From Fibrobacter sp. UWH4 (GTDB lineage Bacteria; Fibrobacterota; Fibrobacteria; Fibrobacterales; Fibrobacteraceae), in assembly GCF_900142475.1 (NCBI RefSeq), contig NZ_FRAY01000004.1, forward strand, positions 124,001 to 188,000: 64,000 nucleotides of DNA. Direction: 5' to 3'. Shown here piece by piece: positions 25,741 through 34,849 of this stretch (positions are counted from its first letter, which is position 1; every line of letters begins with the position of its first letter). Both the position numbers and the translations under genes were made by a program. Under the pieces are notes generated by a model. It was given only the letters and a program-made list of their open reading frames with translations. It was not told the DNA's origin and searched no databases.

Positions 25741-26307
25741 ATGAATCGCCTTTTAGACCACCGTCTCGTTCGCCAATGCGCGCCAACACTCGCCGGACTC
25801 AAGGTCGGAAGTTTATTCTGCCTTGAATCTTCATCCAGCGAAACGCTGTGTAAACAACTCGCCCACTGGAACAAGGAACTCAACCCTCGCGGCGTGTGCG
25901 TGCGCGTTATCGCAGAACGCTGCGGTCGCAGTTTTATTTACGTCTATCGCGAAGACGCCCTGAAAAAGCTTATTGCCGAGCCGGAAATCCGCCATTTTCT
26001 CGCCGCCTACGGCTACACAGACTTTAGCACCGACTGTGCACTCGCATACATGACGGCGCGCATCCGCAAATGCCACTGTTTTCCGCACGAAGTCGGACTT
26101 TTCTTGGGCTACCCCCTCGAAGACGTGAAAGGATTCATTATCAACGGCGGCAGGAATAGCAAATATACGGGCTACTGGAAAGTTTACGGCGATGTAACCG
26201 AATGCGAAAAACGGTTCGCCTGCTTTCGCAAGTGCTTCGATGTTTTCAACAAACTATTTGAAAAAGGATATTCGCTGCCGATGCTGACCGTCCGAAACGC
26301 AGCATAG
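25741..26307 (+). CDS. DUF3793 family protein
   Basis: 188 residues resembling DUF3793: a Cys-containing protein with the conserved stretch ARIRKCHCFPHEVGLFLGYPLEDVKGFI and a later YWKVYGD. The function of the family is not known, but members often sit beside flavodoxins, as here. A DtxR-type box precedes it, so it probably responds to metal limitation. No strong ribosome site is visible; the start is the first ATG after the promoter. Confidence 0.75.
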   Translation: MNRLLDHRLVRQCAPTLAGLKVGSLFCLESSSSETLCKQLAHWNKELNPRGVCVRVIAERCGRSFIYVYREDALKKLIAEPEIRHFLAAYGYTDFSTDCALAYMTARIRKCHCFPHEVGLFLGYPLEDVKGFIINGGRNSKYTGYWKVYGDVTECEKRFACFRKCFDVFNKLFEKGYSLPMLTVRNAA

Positions 26308-26345
26308 TCAACACCAACGTCATATCGAAGCAATTCAACCTCTGT

Positions 26346-26384
26346 GTCATCCTGAGCGAAGCGCAGCGTAGCCGAAGGATCTAT
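26346..26384. repeat. Dispersed repeat (GTCATCCTGAGCG...GGATCTA type)
   Basis: GTCATCCTGAGCGAAG to GAAGGATCTA with a hairpin between. Related copies lie at 34603-34647 and 54934-55032. It separates DUF3793 and flavodoxin by a short leader. Confidence 0.6.
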
Positions 26385-26408
26385 AACTAAAATAATAGGA
26401 GAATCACA

Positions 26409-26837
26409 ATGGAAAAAATCGCAGTCATTTATTGGAGCGGAACCGGCAACACCGAACTGATGGCAAAATACGTCGCCGAAGGTGCAAAGGCCGCCGGCGC
26501 CGAAGCCGACGTGTTCAGCGTCTCGGACTTTTCGCAGGGCCAATTGGGCGAATACGCCCGCTACGCGCTGGGTTGCCCCGCCATGGGCGCCGAGGAACTC
26601 GAAGATTCCGAATTCCAGCCCTTCTATGAAGCAATCAAACCCGCACTCAACGGCAAGAAAGTCGCCCTGTTCGGCTCTTACGGCTGGGGTGGCGGCGAAT
26701 GGATGAACCCGTGGAAGGCCGACGCGGAAGCCGCCGGACTCGTGCTTGTGGCAGACCCGCTCGCCATCGAGAACGCACCCGATGACGCCGGCAAGGCCGC
26801 CTGCCAGGAACTCGGCAAGGCACTCGCCACCGCCTAA
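26409..26837 (+). CDS. Flavodoxin
   Basis: 142 residues, a short-chain flavodoxin carrying FMN. The phosphate loop is YWSGTGNTELMAKYVAEGA, and the isoalloxazine-binding loops are seen around ALGCPAMGAEELEDSEF and FGSYGWGGGEWM. It carries electrons in place of ferredoxin when iron is scarce, which fits its position behind DUF3793 and a DtxR-type box. AGGAG lies before the start. A dispersed repeat sits between it and DUF3793. Confidence 0.93.
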   Translation: MEKIAVIYWSGTGNTELMAKYVAEGAKAAGAEADVFSVSDFSQGQLGEYARYALGCPAMGAEELEDSEFQPFYEAIKPALNGKKVALFGSYGWGGGEWMNPWKADAEAAGLVLVADPLAIENAPDDAGKAACQELGKALATA

Positions 26838-26874
26838 AAAGACTTTTTCTTTCTTATAGTGTTTTGGATTGAAG

Positions 26875-26908
26875 TAGCCCTGACGGAATCACACTCCGTT
26901 GGGGCTTT
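26875..26908 (+). terminator. Terminator after flavodoxin
   Basis: AGCCC and ACGGA pair with TCCGT and GGGGCT around CACAC, followed by TTT. It lies about 40 bases after the flavodoxin stop. Confidence 0.7.
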
Positions 26909-26941
26909 GCCGTTCCCCATTTTTCTATCTTTTTGCTAGTT

Positions 26942-28063
26942 ATGTCCTATTTCGACTACACGGCAAATACCCCGGCATGCGAAGAAGCCTTGCAACGATT
27001 CTGCGAAGTTGAACGCGGGTTTATCGGCAACGCCAATTCGAATCACGAAGCAGGGCATGCAGCAAAAGCATTTCTCGCCCAGGTGACCGATTCCATCGCG
27101 AAACTTTTGGGCGTAAACCCCGACGAAATCATTTACACCTCGGCCGCCAGCGAAAGCAACAATACCGCCATCCGCGGCATCGTCCAGGCCAAGCGCCATG
27201 TGGGCAAGCACATCGTCACGAACCCGCTGGAACACTCTTCGGTAAGCGCAACGCTCACGGCCCTGCAAGAAGCGGGCTACGAAATCGAGATGGCAAAAAT
27301 CGGTACCGACGGGAAAATCGACCTGGAAGACTTGAAGAGCCTGCTCCGCAAAGATACGGTGCTCGTAACAGCGAATGCAGTCGATTGCGAACTCGGGACG
27401 GTACAACCGCTGGAAGCCATCAGCAAAATTGTCCGCGAGTTCCCGAACTGCAGCCTTCACGTGGATGCAACGCAGGCCATCGGCAAAACGCCTATAAACC
27501 TGAATTTGGCAGACACGGCAAGCATCGGCGCGCACAAGTTCTACGGGCTTTCGGGCAGCGGGCTTTTGTACAAGAAAAGCAGAATCGCCATGGAACCGCT
27601 CATTTACGGCGGAGCAAGCACCACCATTTACCGCAGCGGCACCCCGACACTCGCGTTGGACGAATCCCTCGAAACGGCACTGTCGCTTGCCGTGGAGCAT
27701 TTCGAAGAACGGTTTGCCCGCGTCAAGGAGCTGCGAAAGATTTTGCAAGAAAAACTCTGCGGCTATCCGAAAGTCCGCATCAATTCGCCCGCAGACGCTG
27801 TTCCGCACATTTTGAACCTGAGTGTCGCGGGAGTCCGCGGGAACATTTTCCAGAAAGCTCTTTCGGACAAAGGAATTTACGTGTCGGTCAAGTCCGCCTG
27901 CAGCGTAGATGCGCTCCCCTCCCGCGCCGTTTTTGCAGTCTGCCGCGACCGCAAAAATGCTTTGAACTCCTGGCGCATAAGCCTTTCGCACCTCACCACC
28001 GAAAAAGAAATCGACGAATTCATGTCCGCATTCGACAGCTGCTACAGGGAACTTTGCAAATAA
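26942..28063 (+). CDS. Cysteine desulfurase-like aminotransferase (NifS/IscS family)
   Basis: 373 residues of class V aminotransferase type. Visible features are the N-terminal FDYTANTPACEEAL (family usually YLDNAATT), NSNHEAGH, the PLP lysine in SIGAHKFYGLSGSGLLY, and the mobile Cys in VKSACSVDA. It moves sulfur from cysteine to acceptors. The next gene, 20 bases on, is a TtcA-like tRNA thiolase, so sulfur delivery for tRNA modification is the likely job. The unusual ANTP in place of AATT marks it as a divergent member. Confidence 0.85.
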   Translation: MSYFDYTANTPACEEALQRFCEVERGFIGNANSNHEAGHAAKAFLAQVTDSIAKLLGVNPDEIIYTSAASESNNTAIRGIVQAKRHVGKHIVTNPLEHSSVSATLTALQEAGYEIEMAKIGTDGKIDLEDLKSLLRKDTVLVTANAVDCELGTVQPLEAISKIVREFPNCSLHVDATQAIGKTPINLNLADTASIGAHKFYGLSGSGLLYKKSRIAMEPLIYGGASTTIYRSGTPTLALDESLETALSLAVEHFEERFARVKELRKILQEKLCGYPKVRINSPADAVPHILNLSVAGVRGNIFQKALSDKGIYVSVKSACSVDALPSRAVFAVCRDRKNALNSWRISLSHLTTEKEIDEFMSAFDSCYRELCK

Positions 28064-28083
28064 ACGCAAAAAAGGTAATGAAA

Positions 28084-28944
28084 ATGGCAAGAGAACTTTC
28101 ATTTGTCCAAAGTGTAGAACGGAGCATTTCGAAAACATACCGCGAAAGGCTCTGGACGCCATTCATTACCGCCATCAAGAACTACAAGCTCATCGAAGAA
28201 GGCGACAAAATCGCCGTCTGCATCTCTGGCGGCAAGGATTCCATGCTCATGGCGAAGCTCATCCAGATGCTTCACCGCCACAGCGACGTGAAATTCGACG
28301 TGGAATACCTGGTGATGGACCCCGGTTACAACGAAATCAACCGCCAGAAAATCGAAAGCAACGCGAAGCTCCTGGAAATTCCCATCACCGTTTTCGAGAC
28401 GAACATTTTCGACGTGGCAAACAACACCGAACGTTCCCCCTGCTACGTTTGCGCCAAGATGCGCCGCGGCCATCTCTACCACAAGGCAAAAGACCTAGGC
28501 TGCAACAAGATTGCGCTGGGTCACCACCTCTCCGACGTCATCGAGACCACCGTCATGGCGATGTTCTACGGCTCGCAACTGCAGGGCATGATGCCCAAAC
28601 TCCACAGCCTGAATTTCGGCGGCATGGAACTCATCCGCCCCATGTATTGCATCAACGAGCAGGATATCATCAACTGGAAAAATTACAACGGGATGCAGTT
28701 TATCCAGTGCGCCTGCCGCTTTACCGAAAGTTGCACCGTCTGTGACAACGGCGGTGGCGGTAGCAAGCGGCAAGAAATCAAGATGCTCATCAAGCGCCTC
28801 AAGCGCGAAAACCCGAACATCGAAAAGAGCATCTTCAACAGCCTGCACTCCGTCTGCATCGAGACGTTCCCCGGCTACAAGGCCGGCGGCGAACTGCATT
28901 CGTTCTTGGACGATTACGAGGAACGCCTACCGCAGAAAGGGTAA
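28084..28944 (+). CDS. TtcA-like tRNA thiolation enzyme
   Basis: 286 residues of the PP-loop ATPase family: CISGGKDSMLMAKL binds ATP, PCYVCAKMRRGHLY carries a CxxC, and CRFTESCTVC supplies further Cys, fitting the [4Fe-4S]-bound TtcA/TtuA group that installs 2-thio groups on tRNA. LGHHLSDVIETTVMAMFYGSQLQ is typical of TtcA. I start at the second ATG (28084) because AAAGG lies at the right distance. It pairs with the cysteine desulfurase just upstream. Confidence 0.85.
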   Translation: MARELSFVQSVERSISKTYRERLWTPFITAIKNYKLIEEGDKIAVCISGGKDSMLMAKLIQMLHRHSDVKFDVEYLVMDPGYNEINRQKIESNAKLLEIPITVFETNIFDVANNTERSPCYVCAKMRRGHLYHKAKDLGCNKIALGHHLSDVIETTVMAMFYGSQLQGMMPKLHSLNFGGMELIRPMYCINEQDIINWKNYNGMQFIQCACRFTESCTVCDNGGGGSKRQEIKMLIKRLKRENPNIEKSIFNSLHSVCIETFPGYKAGGELHSFLDDYEERLPQKG

Positions 28945-28970
28945 ATGAGTCGTATTTTTGAACCCGTCCG

Positions 28971-28982
28971 TTTGGAGTAGAA
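28971..28982 (+). promoter_or_regulatory. TTTGGAGTAGA promoter-like element, copy 5
   Basis: TTTGGAGTAGAA, 48 bases before the first RND exporter gene, with TTTTTG about 17 bases before TAGAAA. Confidence 0.5.
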
Positions 28983-29007
28983 AAAACGGCGCTATGGCTC
29001 TATTTTT

Positions 29008-29025
29008 CCCTCAAAAAATTGAGGG
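29008..29025 (+). promoter_or_regulatory. Hairpin over the ribosome site of RND exporter 1
   Basis: CCCTCAA-AAAA-TTGAGGG is a perfect 7-bp hairpin. Its right arm is the GAGGG ribosome site of the start at 29030, so translation could be limited by folding. Confidence 0.55.
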
Positions 29026-29029
29026 TTTT

Positions 29030-31378
29030 ATGCAAGTTTCTCGTGTCAACAAGGTTTTTGCCCGATTGGGGTGTTTTCAGGTCAAGTTTCGCTGGTTAAT
29101 TCTGCTAATAACGCTGGTCGTGACAGTTTTGGCGTGCCTCGGGCTCCCGCAACTGCAGATGAGCAGCAGCGAAGAAGAATGGTTCGATGACTGGGACCAG
29201 GTAAAAATCGACCAGGCGCATTTCAACGACATTTTCGGGAGCGAGGATACCTACATGGTGATGGTGCGCGCCGACGACGTTTTTGCGCCGGAGGTGTTGC
29301 AGGCAATCGACCGGCTTTCGCGCAGGCTCGAAAGCGAGGTGCCCTACGCCGACCGCGTGGTTTCGCTGACGCGCAATTTGTCGATTCCGGTCGCAAACGA
29401 CGAAGGCTTCGAGGTCATTGATCCGTTCGAGGGCGGCATTCCCGATAACCCGCAGGAGCTAGCCGAAAAACGCAAACTGATTATGACCCGCGAATCGCTG
29501 GTGAACAACATCGTCTCCGATGACGCGAAGGAGACCTGGGTGATTCTTTCGCTCAAGACTTACGAGGGCGGCATCGAATTCGGCAAGGACAGCATTGCGC
29601 CATTTGCCCGCGAAGTCATCTATTCCGACGAATTCAAGAGCGACAGATACACCTTGATGCCCACGGGCATGAGCTACACCGAGATGGAAGAAGACGAGGT
29701 GGTTTCGAGAGTGTGCGCAATGCGCATTGGAATCGGTTTTGCCGTAATGCTTTTGTGCCTTATCCTGTTCGTGCGTTCGCTGCGCGGCGTGGTGGTGCCC
29801 GCAATCGCTACCGCGGGGGGCATCGCCTCGGTGCTCGGGATTAACGGTTGGCTGGGCTTTGTCGGCGACAAGACCATGGTGGCGCTCCCGGTGCTTCTGG
29901 GAATGGCTCTTTCGGTGGGCTATTCCATCCACTACATCAATTCGTTCCGCATGCATTTTAGGCGCACGGGCAACCGTCGCGAATCCGTGATTTGCGCCGT
30001 CGAGGGGACGGGCTGGCCCATTCTCTTTACCGTCATTACTACGGTCGCATCGTTGATTTCGTTCCTGTTCGCGGGAATCCGCCCCATCCGCTGGATCGGC
30101 GGCATTTCGGCAGGCATCGTCACGATGGTTTATCTGTACGTCATCATCCTGATTCCGGTTCTCATGAGTTTCGAGAAAAATGCGAAGCCGGAACCCGAGA
30201 TGGTCAAGAGCGCGGGAGCCACCAAGGCGGACATCCTCTTTGAATTTTTCGGGCGCAAGGTGTGCAGGCACAGCATTGTTATCGCAGTGATTTCGGCGGC
30301 GGTAATGTTGCTGCAGATTCCGGGAATGATGCGCATCGACGTGAACATGGACTACACCGAAACCATGGGCGAAAAGATTCCCTTCGTGGTGCGGCTCAAG
30401 GACATGCTCAGCGGAAAGCTCGGAAGCCTTTACGACTTTAACGTGATGGTGGAATTCAATGACGCGGACGCGCTCAAGGACCCCGCCAACATGAAACGCA
30501 TCGAGCAACTTGAACAGAAACTCGGAACGCTCCAGCTCACGAAAATTTCGGGCGACAAGCCGCGCGTGCAATCGGTGACGCGTCTCGTGAAAGAGATGAA
30601 CCGCACGCTGAACGCCGACAGTATCGAGTATTACAAGATTCCTGACGCACAGGACATGCTCACGCAATTGCTTTTCCTGTACGAGATTTCGGACCCGGAA
30701 GCGCTTTTCGAATATATGGACGAAGATTACAAGACCTCATTCATCCATATAGAACTTTCGGGCTACAACGCCAACAAAATCGTCGAGGACCTGGATTCGG
30801 CCAAAAGCTACGGCGCACATATTTTCCCCGACGCAAAAGTTTCTGTCGTGGGCGAAGTCGTGAATTACGCCGAAATGAACGGCAAGCTGGTCGGCGGGCT
30901 ATTGCGCTCGTTCGGAGGGTCGTTCGTGATTATCGCCATCATGATGATTCTCGCATTCGGGAGCATCAAGGCGGGCCTTATCGGGATGATTCCAAACGTC
31001 GCGCCGGTACTCCTGATCGGCGGCATCATGGGCTATTCGGGTATGCCACTCGACATGATCACGATGATCGTAATGCCAATGATTTTGGGCATCGCCGTCG
31101 ACGACACCATCCACATGAACAACCACATCAAATACGGTTACGAGCGCACGGGCAGCTACAGGCACGCGCTACTGCTTTCTTACCGCGAAATCGGAAAGAC
31201 CATGGGCATGACCACCTTCATCCTTTGCGCAATGTTCTTCGTGTTCATCTTCAGCCCCATGGGCGCGCTCCACAACGTGGGCCTGCTCTCCATCGTGGGC
31301 CTAGGTGCCGCACTCCTTGCCGACTACACGCTCACCACGGCACTTGTTTACCTGTGCAAGCCATATGGGAAAGGTTAA
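29030..31378 (+). CDS. RND/MMPL-type exporter 1
   Basis: 782 residues, a predicted inner-membrane RND-superfamily transporter of the MMPL/SSD type (predicted exporters). Two repeats are visible: one membrane helix, a large periplasmic loop (SSSEEEWFDDWDQ and following), then five helices, each half ending in GGI-rich segments; IAVDDTIHMNNHIKYGYERTG is the conserved motif of the second half. It likely moves lipids or other hydrophobic molecules toward the outer membrane. Its paralogue at 39129 sits in an operon with LolA-like and barrel genes. Here the neighbour is ZIP, with no envelope partner. Confidence 0.85.
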   Translation: MQVSRVNKVFARLGCFQVKFRWLILLITLVVTVLACLGLPQLQMSSSEEEWFDDWDQVKIDQAHFNDIFGSEDTYMVMVRADDVFAPEVLQAIDRLSRRLESEVPYADRVVSLTRNLSIPVANDEGFEVIDPFEGGIPDNPQELAEKRKLIMTRESLVNNIVSDDAKETWVILSLKTYEGGIEFGKDSIAPFAREVIYSDEFKSDRYTLMPTGMSYTEMEEDEVVSRVCAMRIGIGFAVMLLCLILFVRSLRGVVVPAIATAGGIASVLGINGWLGFVGDKTMVALPVLLGMALSVGYSIHYINSFRMHFRRTGNRRESVICAVEGTGWPILFTVITTVASLISFLFAGIRPIRWIGGISAGIVTMVYLYVIILIPVLMSFEKNAKPEPEMVKSAGATKADILFEFFGRKVCRHSIVIAVISAAVMLLQIPGMMRIDVNMDYTETMGEKIPFVVRLKDMLSGKLGSLYDFNVMVEFNDADALKDPANMKRIEQLEQKLGTLQLTKISGDKPRVQSVTRLVKEMNRTLNADSIEYYKIPDAQDMLTQLLFLYEISDPEALFEYMDEDYKTSFIHIELSGYNANKIVEDLDSAKSYGAHIFPDAKVSVVGEVVNYAEMNGKLVGGLLRSFGGSFVIIAIMMILAFGSIKAGLIGMIPNVAPVLLIGGIMGYSGMPLDMITMIVMPMILGIAVDDTIHMNNHIKYGYERTGSYRHALLLSYREIGKTMGMTTFILCAMFFVFIFSPMGALHNVGLLSIVGLGAALLADYTLTTALVYLCKPYGKG

Positions 31379-31393
31379 TACTATCTTTATGGC

Positions 31394-32182
31394 ATGAACG
31401 AACCTGTCTTACAAATTGCCCAAGGTCTTGCCATTCCGTTTTTAGGGACGGTTCTCGGAGCCGCATGTGTTTTCTTTATGAAGAAGCAGATGGGGCAAAA
31501 TCTCAAGCGGGGTCTACTCTCGTTTGCGGCGGGAGTCATGGTGGCAGCTTCTGTATGGAGCCTGCTTTTGCCCGCAATCAGCGCGAGCGAATCGATGGGC
31601 AAACTGGCTTTCATCCCGGCGACGGTTGGATTCTGGGCCGGCATCCTGTTCCTGTACATTTTGGATAAAATAACGCCGCACTTGCATTTGGGTAGCGCCA
31701 CGCCAGAAGGCCCCAAGGCAAAACTCAAGCGCACGACCATGCTCACGCTAGCAGTAACTTTGCACAACTTGCCCGAGGGCATGGCAGTCGGTATCGTTTT
31801 CGCAGGCTGGCTTTCGGGGAATGTGGCCATCACGCTTTCGGGGGCGTTTGCGCTTGCCATAGGCATCGCCATCCAGAATTTCCCTGAAGGGGCGGTGGTT
31901 TCGCTCCCGCTCCGTGCCGAAGGGGCTTCCCGCAAAAAGGCTTTCGCCTTGGGAGCGCTCTCCGGAGCGGTAGAACCCGTAGGAGCCTTAATCACGCTGC
32001 TTGCGGCTGAGGCGCTCTCGCCGTTCATGCCCTACCTGCTCTCACTTGCGGCGGGCGCCATGATTTATGTCGTAATCGAAGAAATGCTCCCCGAAGTCAG
32101 CGAGGGAGAGCATTTTGATGCCGGCACCATCCTTTTTGCCGTGGGCTTCACGCTCATGATGGTGCTCGACAGCGCGCTATAA
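31394..32182 (+). CDS. ZIP-family metal transporter (ZupT-like)
   Basis: 262 residues with about eight membrane segments. The metal-binding helices show HNLPEGMAVGIVFAGWLS and NFPEGAVVSLPLRAEG, the family signature. It imports divalent metals such as zinc or iron into the cytoplasm. It lies 15 bases after the RND gene and converges with the second feoB, only eight bases apart. No good ribosome site precedes it, so it may depend on RND translation. Confidence 0.9.
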   Translation: MNEPVLQIAQGLAIPFLGTVLGAACVFFMKKQMGQNLKRGLLSFAAGVMVAASVWSLLLPAISASESMGKLAFIPATVGFWAGILFLYILDKITPHLHLGSATPEGPKAKLKRTTMLTLAVTLHNLPEGMAVGIVFAGWLSGNVAITLSGAFALAIGIAIQNFPEGAVVSLPLRAEGASRKKAFALGALSGAVEPVGALITLLAAEALSPFMPYLLSLAAGAMIYVVIEEMLPEVSEGEHFDAGTILFAVGFTLMMVLDSAL

Positions 32183-32190
32183 AATTTCAC

Positions 32191-34239
32191 TTAGAAAATC
32201 AGTAATCCGATGTGGTAGCCGATAAAGGCGAGCCCCAAAGAAAGCGCCAAATAATACCCCATGATGGTGGCTAGCCACTTGAACGAGCCGGCCTCACGGT
32301 AGGTCGTACCCATCGCCAGCACGCAGGGAACGTTGAACATCGACGCAAACAGGAATGCGAGCGCTTCGGGCTTGCTGATGGTACTTGCAAGCGCCTCGCC
32401 CAAGTTTTCACTTGCCGCCACGCGGGTCACAAGAGAGAACGCCTCGCCGGTGTGGTTGAAGAGCGTGCTCATGATGCCAAGCGATGCTTCCTTGCTGAAC
32501 ATGCCGCCCAGATAAGAGACGAACAGCTCCCAGCGCATTCCGAAGAACATCGTCACCGGCTCAATCGCATTGCCAATCTTGTACAGGAGCGTGTTTTCCA
32601 CATTGCCGTCGCCTGCGTAAGAGAGCGCCCAGAAAAGGGCCGCCACCATCAGGATCATCTTCAAGGCCTTCTTGAAAATACCCCAGGTGCTGCGCCCGAC
32701 CATCGCGGCAATCATCTTCCAATGCGGCTTGTGATACGGCGGCAGCTCCATAATCATACCCACTCGTTCATTCTGCGGGACAAGCTTTTTGCCGAACAGG
32801 CGCGAAGACAGGTAAAAGCTTGCAAAAATCAGTGCCACATAGCCGATGCCGAACAGCGGAGCCGCTGACCCGAAGAAAGTCGACGCCAGGAACAGCACCA
32901 CCGCCACCTTGCTCCCGCACGGAATCGCCCACAACAGGACGAGCGCAAGCAGGCGTTGTCCGCGGGTATCGAGTACGCGCGTACCGCAAACCGCACCCGC
33001 CGTGCAGCCAATTCCAGAGAAAAGCGGCATAATCGCCTTGCCCTGCAAACCGAGGCGCGAAAGCCAGTTGTCGAACGCATACGAGAAACGCGCCATGTAA
33101 CCGATTTCTTCGAGAATGCGGAATACGAAAATGATGGAGAAAATGAAACTCGTCATACAAATTGTAATACAAGTTCCACCAACAAGCACCAAGTTGATGA
33201 ACGAGATTACCACAGGCCAGACGCCAAGCGCATTGCCAGCGCGTTCTACGAGCGACTGCAATACAGGCTGCATTCCAAAACCGATTCCCATGCCCGGGAA
33301 AGCGAGAATCATGCACGCAATCAGCGAGACAACCATGATGCCGAACGCAAAGAACTTGCCCTTGATATGGTGCGTCGCGATGCGGTCCCACTTGCTAAAG
33401 ACCTTCTCGATGGACTTGGGCGTCGCCGATTCGCGTACGATTTTTGAGACCCAGCGGTACTTGGCCTCACCGGTGAGAATTCCGCCGTCGCGCCCTTCGT
33501 CGCTATCGAGGATCGCGTCAATCGCATTCTTCCTCGCAAACGGAAGCGATTCATTCACGATACCGCAAATGAGCTTGTCTTTTTCGAGGAGTTTTTCTGC
33601 AATCCAGATTCTTTCGCAAACGCCATATTCAAAATCACCGAGGGCGGCTTCAATGCGGCTAATGATATCATCCGTTTTTTCGCCAAGCTCTCCCCCGCTA
33701 ACGAGTTCCTCGCGCAGGCTCCCGCTATCGAGGCAAACAGGCGTCTTGATGGCCGAAACCATCTTCTTGAAAAATTCAGGATAACGTTCCGTTTCGGCCG
33801 CGCTGAAACCGAGCACCGGAACGCCGAGGCGCTTTTCAATCGCAGTCACGTCAATCTTCTTGCCCGCCGCTTCGGCCACATCCATCATGTTGAGCACCAG
33901 CATCACGGGCATGCGAATGCCCACAAAATCTGCCAACATGTAAAGGCTGCGTTCCAGCTGCGACGCATCTACCAGAATGCACACGAGGTCCGCCTTGCCG
34001 CTCTGAATGTAGTCACGCGTGACGACTTCTTCTTCGGAGTTCGCCGAAAGCCCGTAACTGCCCGGAAGGTCAATTACTTTATATGTCGTACCGTCAAAAA
34101 CAAATTCACCCTCGGCCTGCTCCACCGTTTTGCCGGGCCAGTTGCCCACTCGCTGGTGAAGCCCCGTTAAGTTGTTAAAAAGTGTCGATTTACCGGAATT
34201 GGGTTGCCCGAGCAAAGCAATAGTCTTGATTTCGCTCAT
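32191..34239 (-). CDS. feoB: Second ferrous iron transporter FeoB, normal length
   Basis: 682 residues of FeoB: G1 GQPNSGKSTLFNNL, G3 DLPGSYGLSANSEEE, LNMMDVAE, then Gate regions with LEEIGYMARFSYAFDNWL, GCTAGAVCGTRVL and CGSKVAVVLF, and FNVPCVLAMGTTYREAG at the end. Unlike the copy at 4810 it has no long insert. The longer frame starting at 34437 overlaps feoA and is rejected. It follows its own feoA by two bases. It may work under other conditions or prefer another metal. Confidence 0.93.
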   Translation of the reverse strand: MSEIKTIALLGQPNSGKSTLFNNLTGLHQRVGNWPGKTVEQAEGEFVFDGTTYKVIDLPGSYGLSANSEEEVVTRDYIQSGKADLVCILVDASQLERSLYMLADFVGIRMPVMLVLNMMDVAEAAGKKIDVTAIEKRLGVPVLGFSAAETERYPEFFKKMVSAIKTPVCLDSGSLREELVSGGELGEKTDDIISRIEAALGDFEYGVCERIWIAEKLLEKDKLICGIVNESLPFARKNAIDAILDSDEGRDGGILTGEAKYRWVSKIVRESATPKSIEKVFSKWDRIATHHIKGKFFAFGIMVVSLIACMILAFPGMGIGFGMQPVLQSLVERAGNALGVWPVVISFINLVLVGGTCITICMTSFIFSIIFVFRILEEIGYMARFSYAFDNWLSRLGLQGKAIMPLFSGIGCTAGAVCGTRVLDTRGQRLLALVLLWAIPCGSKVAVVLFLASTFFGSAAPLFGIGYVALIFASFYLSSRLFGKKLVPQNERVGMIMELPPYHKPHWKMIAAMVGRSTWGIFKKALKMILMVAALFWALSYAGDGNVENTLLYKIGNAIEPVTMFFGMRWELFVSYLGGMFSKEASLGIMSTLFNHTGEAFSLVTRVAASENLGEALASTISKPEALAFLFASMFNVPCVLAMGTTYREAGSFKWLATIMGYYLALSLGLAFIGYHIGLLIF

Positions 34240-34241
34240 CT

Positions 34242-34493
34242 TTACGATTCTACCTTGACAAAAATCTGTGAACTTTCCTTGTGGTTGACAGCGATAACCG
34301 TATCGCGGCAAAAAACGAGCACCGGCGAACGCTTGTCGTTCTTGAGGAGGGTAAAGTCGGAACCCGGCGTAAGCCCGATAGAAACAATTCTTGAAATAAA
34401 GCGGGAATCGCCCTCGATCTGGGCGATTGTCCCGCAACGATTCTCACACATTTCGGCGAGACTCAAACGGTCAATAAATTCAGCGTTTTTCAT
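34242..34493 (-). CDS. feoA: Second FeoA
   Basis: 83 residues with the FeoA pattern (CGTIAQIEGDSRFISRIVSIGLTPGSDFTLLKND, then DTVIAVNHKESSQIFVKV). It is shorter than the other copy and has no Cys-rich start. It ends two bases before feoB, so the two are coupled. No DtxR-type box is visible upstream, unlike the first feo operon. Confidence 0.88.
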   Translation of the reverse strand: MKNAEFIDRLSLAEMCENRCGTIAQIEGDSRFISRIVSIGLTPGSDFTLLKNDKRSPVLVFCRDTVIAVNHKESSQIFVKVES

Positions 34494-34559
34494 GCGCCAA
34501 AAGTAGCCGAAAAGCGCTCAAAAAACCGCTCCAAATAGGTTTTGAATACTCCGAGGAGA

Positions 34560-34735
34560 TTGAAGGGGAAAGTGTTCCCCTCGCTTCAGCCTTGCCTAGA
34601 GCGTCATCCTGAGCGTAGGCGCAAAGCGCCGAAGTCGAAGGATCTAGGGCAAGTCTTCCGCTACCCTTTCTAGCGGGCTTCAGTCGCCAGCCCGCAACGC
34701 CTGGCTTTGAAGCCAAAGGTTCATTCCAAGTTGGA
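34560..34735. repeat. Cluster of dispersed hairpin repeats
   Basis: Contains AGGGGAAAGTGTTCCCCTCG (as at 55083 and inside feoB), a TCATCCTGAGC...GAAGGATCTA copy (34603-34647), and CCGCTACCCTTTCTAGCGGG (34667-34686, also inside feoB with one difference). Confidence 0.7.
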
Positions 34736-34849
34736 CTATGCCATAAATGCCTTTTTATTGAAATTTGGCCGATTTGGGTGCTTTGCAGTGATTTTTTATA
34801 GTGGACAGTGTTCGTTTTTGTAAATATTTATGTATTTTTTAAGCAAAAT

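Noticed and set aside
27385-28083. Extension of the TtcA-like frame into the cysteine desulfurase gene
   Set aside because: The added part has Arg/His-rich shadow composition, and a proper start with a ribosome site lies at 28084.
34240-34437. 66-codon extension of the second feoB
   Set aside because: It would overlap most of feoA. The G1 motif follows closely after the ATG at 34239.
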